Positions 6,595 to 10,228 of a stretch of 10,228 nucleotides of DNA are shown one piece after another; position 1 is the first letter of the stretch, and every line of letters starts with the position of its first letter. The notes below the pieces were generated by a model, which did no database searches, was not told the origin of the DNA, and was given only the letters and a program-made list of their open reading frames with translations. The position numbers and the translations under genes are program-made. Source of the stretch: an uncultured Planctomycetota bacterium (GTDB lineage: Bacteria; Planctomycetota; SZUA-567; JAFGNG01); assembly GCA_947311175.1 (NCBI GenBank), contig CAMZKK010000257.1, positions 1 through 10,228 on the forward strand, written 5' to 3'.

Positions 6595-7443
6595 ATGCAA
6601 GACGCAATATTTAAATATGATTTTCACATCCACACAGTTTTTTCCGGTCATTCATCAATGGATATGATTGTGGGAAATATCATCAGAAAGGCTCAAAAAA
6701 CCGGGCTTAGGAAGATTGTCATTCTCGAACACGTGCCGCAAGTCAGCAACAAGATACAACTAAAAGTAACGAATAACAGCTACAATCCCCAAAAAACAAT
6801 CCGTGCACAAATAGATTCTATCATCGAAGATCGTGCATATTTTAAAAGTGAAAACCCTGATGAAGAAATCCAAATCATGGTTGGTGCGGAAATAGATGCA
6901 AATCCAAACAAAATGGATGGCTCACTTCTGCTTAAAGATTTAGCGGGGATTGATGTCGTCCTCGCCAGCACTCATTATCTACCTAATGCCAAGGGCATGT
7001 GGTATGACGAATTAGAATGGTCGGAAGAGCAGGCTTTACAAATGTATGATGAATGGTTTGTCTGGGCAATGCATATTGCGAGCAACAAAGATGTCAATAT
7101 CTTTGCCCATCCAGGGATTTCTCTCTGTGCAATAAAGGCAATCACGGAATTTACTGGTTCGGTCTTAGATGATTTTGAAAAACTATTTTTAATATGTAAA
7201 AAATTTGATACCGCAATTGAAATCAATGAAAATGCAATCTCAAAATTAACAACTCAACAAGCCAAAACTTACATCAATATATTTAGGATAGCGAAAGATG
7301 TTGGCGTTAAATTTTCAATTGGTAGCGACTCCCATCATCCACGAAAAATCGGCAAATATAAATGGGCCAAACAAATCATCAAAGATATTGGAATAAAATA
7401 TGACGACATATATCAACCACAACTAAAATGGAAGATATTGTGA
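6595..7443 (+). CDS. PHP-domain metallophosphoesterase (histidinol-phosphatase/YcdX-like)
   Basis: The 282-residue PHP-family hydrolase is a TIM-like barrel with a multi-metal site for phosphoester cleavage. The visible ligands follow the PHP pattern: DFHIHT (9-14, His11 and His13), ILEHVP (43-48), GAEIDAN (97-103, Glu99), STHYL (125-129, His127), AHPG (171-174, His172) and GSDSHHP (243-249, Asp245 and His247). All appear present, so the enzyme should be active. The substrate is open: histidinol phosphate, nucleoside 3',5'-bisphosphate or another small phosphate ester, since no histidine-synthesis genes are nearby. The ATG lacks a Shine-Dalgarno, and the gene overlaps the mfd start by 16 bp. 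This suggests co-transcription with mfd and a housekeeping or nucleotide-salvage role. Confidence 0.88.
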   Translation: MQDAIFKYDFHIHTVFSGHSSMDMIVGNIIRKAQKTGLRKIVILEHVPQVSNKIQLKVTNNSYNPQKTIRAQIDSIIEDRAYFKSENPDEEIQIMVGAEIDANPNKMDGSLLLKDLAGIDVVLASTHYLPNAKGMWYDELEWSEEQALQMYDEWFVWAMHIASNKDVNIFAHPGISLCAIKAITEFTGSVLDDFEKLFLICKKFDTAIEINENAISKLTTQQAKTYINIFRIAKDVGVKFSIGSDSHHPRKIGKYKWAKQIIKDIGIKYDDIYQPQLKWKIL

Positions 7444-10228
7444 GAAAGTTTAAATATCCAAAAAACTTTGAGACTATGCCTGAAGTTATTTCAGCTATCG
7501 AGAACACTCCAAAAGGAAATTCAATAATATCAGGATGTTGGGGTAGCGGTAGCTCTTTAATTATAAAATTTCTTAGAGAAAAATTAAATAGAAATATTCT
7601 CATCATTACCAACTGCCCGGAATCGGGAGATGAACTTGAAGATGATTTCGAAGCATTAGAAACCACCGAAGTATTTCATTTTCCACCATGGGATGTTTTG
7701 CCATCAGAGACGGAGCACCTCGAATTTGAATCCCTTAAAGAACGACTTAATGTATTGAGAAGGTTGGCAGATAAAGACAAATTAAAAAATCCGGCAATCA
7801 TCATCACTCCGGCAACCGCACTTTATCAACCGACGCTAAATCCAAAAAACCTAAAAAATGGAGAATTATCCATCAGTAACGGCACGGAAATCAGCCCTGA
7901 AGGATTATGTGCAATTCTAAACGATGCTGGACTAGAACAATCAATTGAGGTTGACGAACCTGGTTTTTTCTGCAGAAGAGGTGGCATCGTTGACGTCTTT
8001 CCCATCTTCAGTAACGAGCCATTTAGAATTGAATTTTTTGGCGATGAAATTGACGCAATCTTCACCTTTGACCCCATAACCCAAAAAAGTTTAGAATGTA
8101 TCGACTCCTGTGTTTTGATTGATGTTTCAGCTGGAACTGTAAAAAATGCCTATTCCGCAGAAAACAAATCTTCTATATTCGAACACTTACCGACAGATAC
8201 AATAATATTTATTGATGACCCGAAAAAATGTTTCTATATGACCTCTCTATACCTCGAAGGCTACAAAGACACAAACCATCCACTATTTAATGATTCCCAA
8301 ATAAATTCTAAACTTTTTAAATTTCCGACAAATATAATATCTGAATTAAGAGAAGAGACTTGGCCTAAAAACTTAGATGAACCTAAAAAAATATCTAAAA
8401 TAGAATTAAACACTCACAGCATGCTCAAGATTGAAGGCTCTACGAAGCATGCACTTAATGAGCTAAAAAAAGCGGTGGATGAAGGATTCAAAATAACTGT
8501 TTTCTGCCATAATGATTCGACACGTTCAAGATTTAAAGAATTATTATTAGAAAAAGGATTTGGTCTGGCAGCCAAGATAAATCTTAAGATTGGCAGGATT
8601 TCCAAAAGCGTCTGTTGGCCGTCTTTAAAAACAATCTATGTCAGTGGTCATGAAATTTTTCATCGATACAAACATCGACCTCGTCAAAAACATCGAAATA
8701 TAGCAAGTAATCCAATTAGAGATTTTTCAGAATTACGGCCGGGAGATTATGTCGTCCACATTCTCCACGGAATTGCAAAATTTGAAGGTATTTCTTGCTT
8801 AACTCAAAATGGGCAAGAAGGCGACTATATGAGATTGCTATATGCTGATGAAAAAAAATTATACGTTCCGCTATCACACATTGAATTAGTCCAAAAATAC
8901 CTAGGAGGAGGAGATGCAAAGCCGACCTTATCGAAATTAGGTGGCAAATCATGGTCAACCAAAAAAGCAAGAGCTGAGAAAGCTGTCAAAGAAGCGGCTG
9001 CAGACCTTTTAAGAATTCAAGCGGTTCGTAAACATTCAGTCGGAATAAAACACAAAGGCAATAAAGACTGGCAACAGAGATTTGAAGATGAATTTATCTT
9101 TGATGAAACAGAGGATCAACTTAACTCAATTTGTGACATCAAGAAAGACATGAAAGCCTCTTCCCCAATGGATAGATTGCTTTGCGGTGATGTAGGATTT
9201 GGAAAAACCGAAGTGGCAACGAGAGCTGCTTTCATGGCAGTTATGGGAGGTTATCAGGTTGCAATCCTAGTCCCTACCACAATCCTTGCCGAACAACATT
9301 ATCGAACTATGTTTGAAAGAATGGCAGACTATCCGGTTACAGTTGATGTCTTGAGCAGATTTAAATCTACCTCTCAACAAAGAGAAACTATTAATAAAAC
9401 CAAAGAAGGGTTAGTAGATATTCTAATTGGCACCCATCGAATTCTCTCCAAAGATATTGAATTCAAAAACTTAGGATTAGTAATTATCGATGAGGAACAA
9501 CGCTTCGGAGTTGAACACAAAGAAAAGCTAAAACACATGAGAGTCAGTGTTGACATTTTAACAATGACTGCAACTCCAATTCCACGAACCCTTCACATGG
9601 GACTTATGGGACTTAGAGACATCTCAACCTTGACAACCCCACCATTTTCAAGACAGGCAATTCGCTCACAAGTTGTCAGATATGACAAGAGAATTATTAG
9701 GCGAGCAATTTTACGAGAGCTTTCTCGAAACGGACAAATATACTTTGTCCATAATCGAGTTAGAAATATTGAACACATTGCGGTGCAACTTTCCGAACTG
9801 GTGCCGGAAGCAAGGATTGGTATTGCTCATGGACAGATGAATGAAAAACAACTCGAAGACATTATGCTTAAAGTTATCAATCACAAAATTGATGTATTGG
9901 TTGCGACAACCATTATTGAATCCGGACTTGATATCTCAAATGTAAATACAATATTTATTAATGATGCCGACCATTTCGGGTTGTCTGAGCTCCATCAACT
10001 CCGTGGCAGGGTTGGTAGATATCGCAACCGTGCCTATGCATACTTCCTCGTCCCCGAATCAAGACCATTAAGTAAAGTTGGTCAAAAGAGGCTAAAGGCG
10101 ATTGAAGAATTTGCAGAATTGGGAGCCGGTTTTCAAATTGCAATGCGTGACCTTGAAATTAGAGGTGCCGGCAACGTTATCGGATTAGAACAGTCCGGGC
10201 ATATTCACAATATCGGCTATGAATTATA
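7428..10228 (+). CDS. mfd: Transcription-repair coupling factor Mfd, 3' end cut off by the window
   Basis: The reading frame is open for 933 codons to the window end. Mfd is a DNA translocase that removes RNA polymerase stalled at lesions and recruits UvrA. Domains appear in order. The UvrB-like N-terminal module has PPWDVLPSE (85-93) and CRRGGIVDVFP (about residue 183 on). The RNA-polymerase-interacting domain has GDYVVHILHGIAKFEGI (439-455) followed by KLYVPLSHIELV and KLGGKSW. The translocase lobes have Walker A GDVGFGKT (587-594), LVPTTILAEQHY, DILIGTHRILS, DEEQRFGV (688-695, Walker B), TATPIPRTL, the TRG segment and QLRGRVGR (ending at base 10020). The frame ends at GLEQSGHIHNIGYEL, matching about 200 residues before the E. 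coli Mfd terminus, so the inhibitory C-terminal domain is missing here. The start is ATG 7428 (no Shine-Dalgarno) or GTG 7440 (GGAAG 5 bases upstream). Confidence 0.96.
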   Translation, partial: MEDIVRKFKYPKNFETMPEVISAIENTPKGNSIISGCWGSGSSLIIKFLREKLNRNILIITNCPESGDELEDDFEALETTEVFHFPPWDVLPSETEHLEFESLKERLNVLRRLADKDKLKNPAIIITPATALYQPTLNPKNLKNGELSISNGTEISPEGLCAILNDAGLEQSIEVDEPGFFCRRGGIVDVFPIFSNEPFRIEFFGDEIDAIFTFDPITQKSLECIDSCVLIDVSAGTVKNAYSAENKSSIFEHLPTDTIIFIDDPKKCFYMTSLYLEGYKDTNHPLFNDSQINSKLFKFPTNIISELREETWPKNLDEPKKISKIELNTHSMLKIEGSTKHALNELKKAVDEGFKITVFCHNDSTRSRFKELLLEKGFGLAAKINLKIGRISKSVCWPSLKTIYVSGHEIFHRYKHRPRQKHRNIASNPIRDFSELRPGDYVVHILHGIAKFEGISCLTQNGQEGDYMRLLYADEKKLYVPLSHIELVQKYLGGGDAKPTLSKLGGKSWSTKKARAEKAVKEAAADLLRIQAVRKHSVGIKHKGNKDWQQRFEDEFIFDETEDQLNSICDIKKDMKASSPMDRLLCGDVGFGKTEVATRAAFMAVMGGYQVAILVPTTILAEQHYRTMFERMADYPVTVDVLSRFKSTSQQRETINKTKEGLVDILIGTHRILSKDIEFKNLGLVIIDEEQRFGVEHKEKLKHMRVSVDILTMTATPIPRTLHMGLMGLRDISTLTTPPFSRQAIRSQVVRYDKRIIRRAILRELSRNGQIYFVHNRVRNIEHIAVQLSELVPEARIGIAHGQMNEKQLEDIMLKVINHKIDVLVATTIIESGLDISNVNTIFINDADHFGLSELHQLRGRVGRYRNRAYAYFLVPESRPLSKVGQKRLKAIEEFAELGAGFQIAMRDLEIRGAGNVIGLEQSGHIHNIGYEL

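Noticed and set aside
8716..10143. Several minus-strand open frames across mfd
   Set aside because: All overlap the conserved Mfd translocase and have no independent evidence.
1..10228. CRISPR array, tRNA/rRNA, insertion sequence or prophage
   Set aside because: No regularly spaced repeats of suitable length, no cloverleaf or rRNA signature, and no transposase, integrase or terminal repeats were seen.

Overview
The window is an AT-rich stretch (roughly two thirds A+T by eye) from a diderm, probably anaerobic bacterium. The diderm inference rests on an RND/MMPL-type lipid exporter followed by a periplasmic LolA-like protein with a signal peptide. The anaerobe inference rests on a Memo-family (AmmeMemoRadiSam protein B) gene. 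The gene mix, with HpnN-like RND, HpnK-like deacetylase, TerB-FGE fusion and a Planctomycetota-flavoured Mfd, would suit Planctomycetota, Omnitrophota, Lentisphaerota or a similar lineage. No marker in the window settles this, and the placement is a guess. Gene order is compact, with overlaps and short spacers, and there are no tRNA, rRNA, CRISPR or transposase genes.

Region 1 (1-2641, + strand) is a likely envelope-lipid transport cassette. It holds the C-terminal half of an HpnN/MMPL-type RND exporter that carries a clear -1 frame break near its 5' end in the window, then a secreted LolA-like lipid-binding protein, then a cytoplasmic STAS-domain protein. The logic resembles other diderm lipid-trafficking systems: an inner-membrane pump, a periplasmic carrier and a STAS subunit or regulator.

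Region 2 (2642-2728) is a spacer with four tandem 7-bp units followed by a perfect 11-bp-stem hairpin. It separates the cassette from Region 3 (2729-4481, +), a family 2 glycosyltransferase overlapping a YdjC/HpnK-type carbohydrate deacetylase by 14 bp. The pair suggests attachment of an N-acetyl sugar followed by deacetylation of a glycolipid or envelope glycan. Together with the HpnN-like pump it echoes hopanoid-modification logic, but no hopanoid-specific enzyme is seen.

Region 3 converges on Region 4 (4530-6458, - strand), a two-gene operon: a TerB-like/FGE-sulfatase-like fusion protein that lacks the FGE catalytic cysteines, then a Memo-family protein with all its metal-site residues.

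Region 5 (6462-6594) is a divergent promoter region. A 10-bp inverted repeat, with arms 30 bp apart, overlaps the candidate -35 box of each promoter. Region 6 (6595-10228, +) is a PHP-domain metallophosphoesterase with all metal ligands visible, overlapping by 16 bp the transcription-repair coupling factor gene mfd, which runs off the window end.

The most notable signals are the RND frame break in an A-run, the degenerate FGE domain fused to a duplicated TerB-like unit, and the symmetric operator-like element between the divergent operons.
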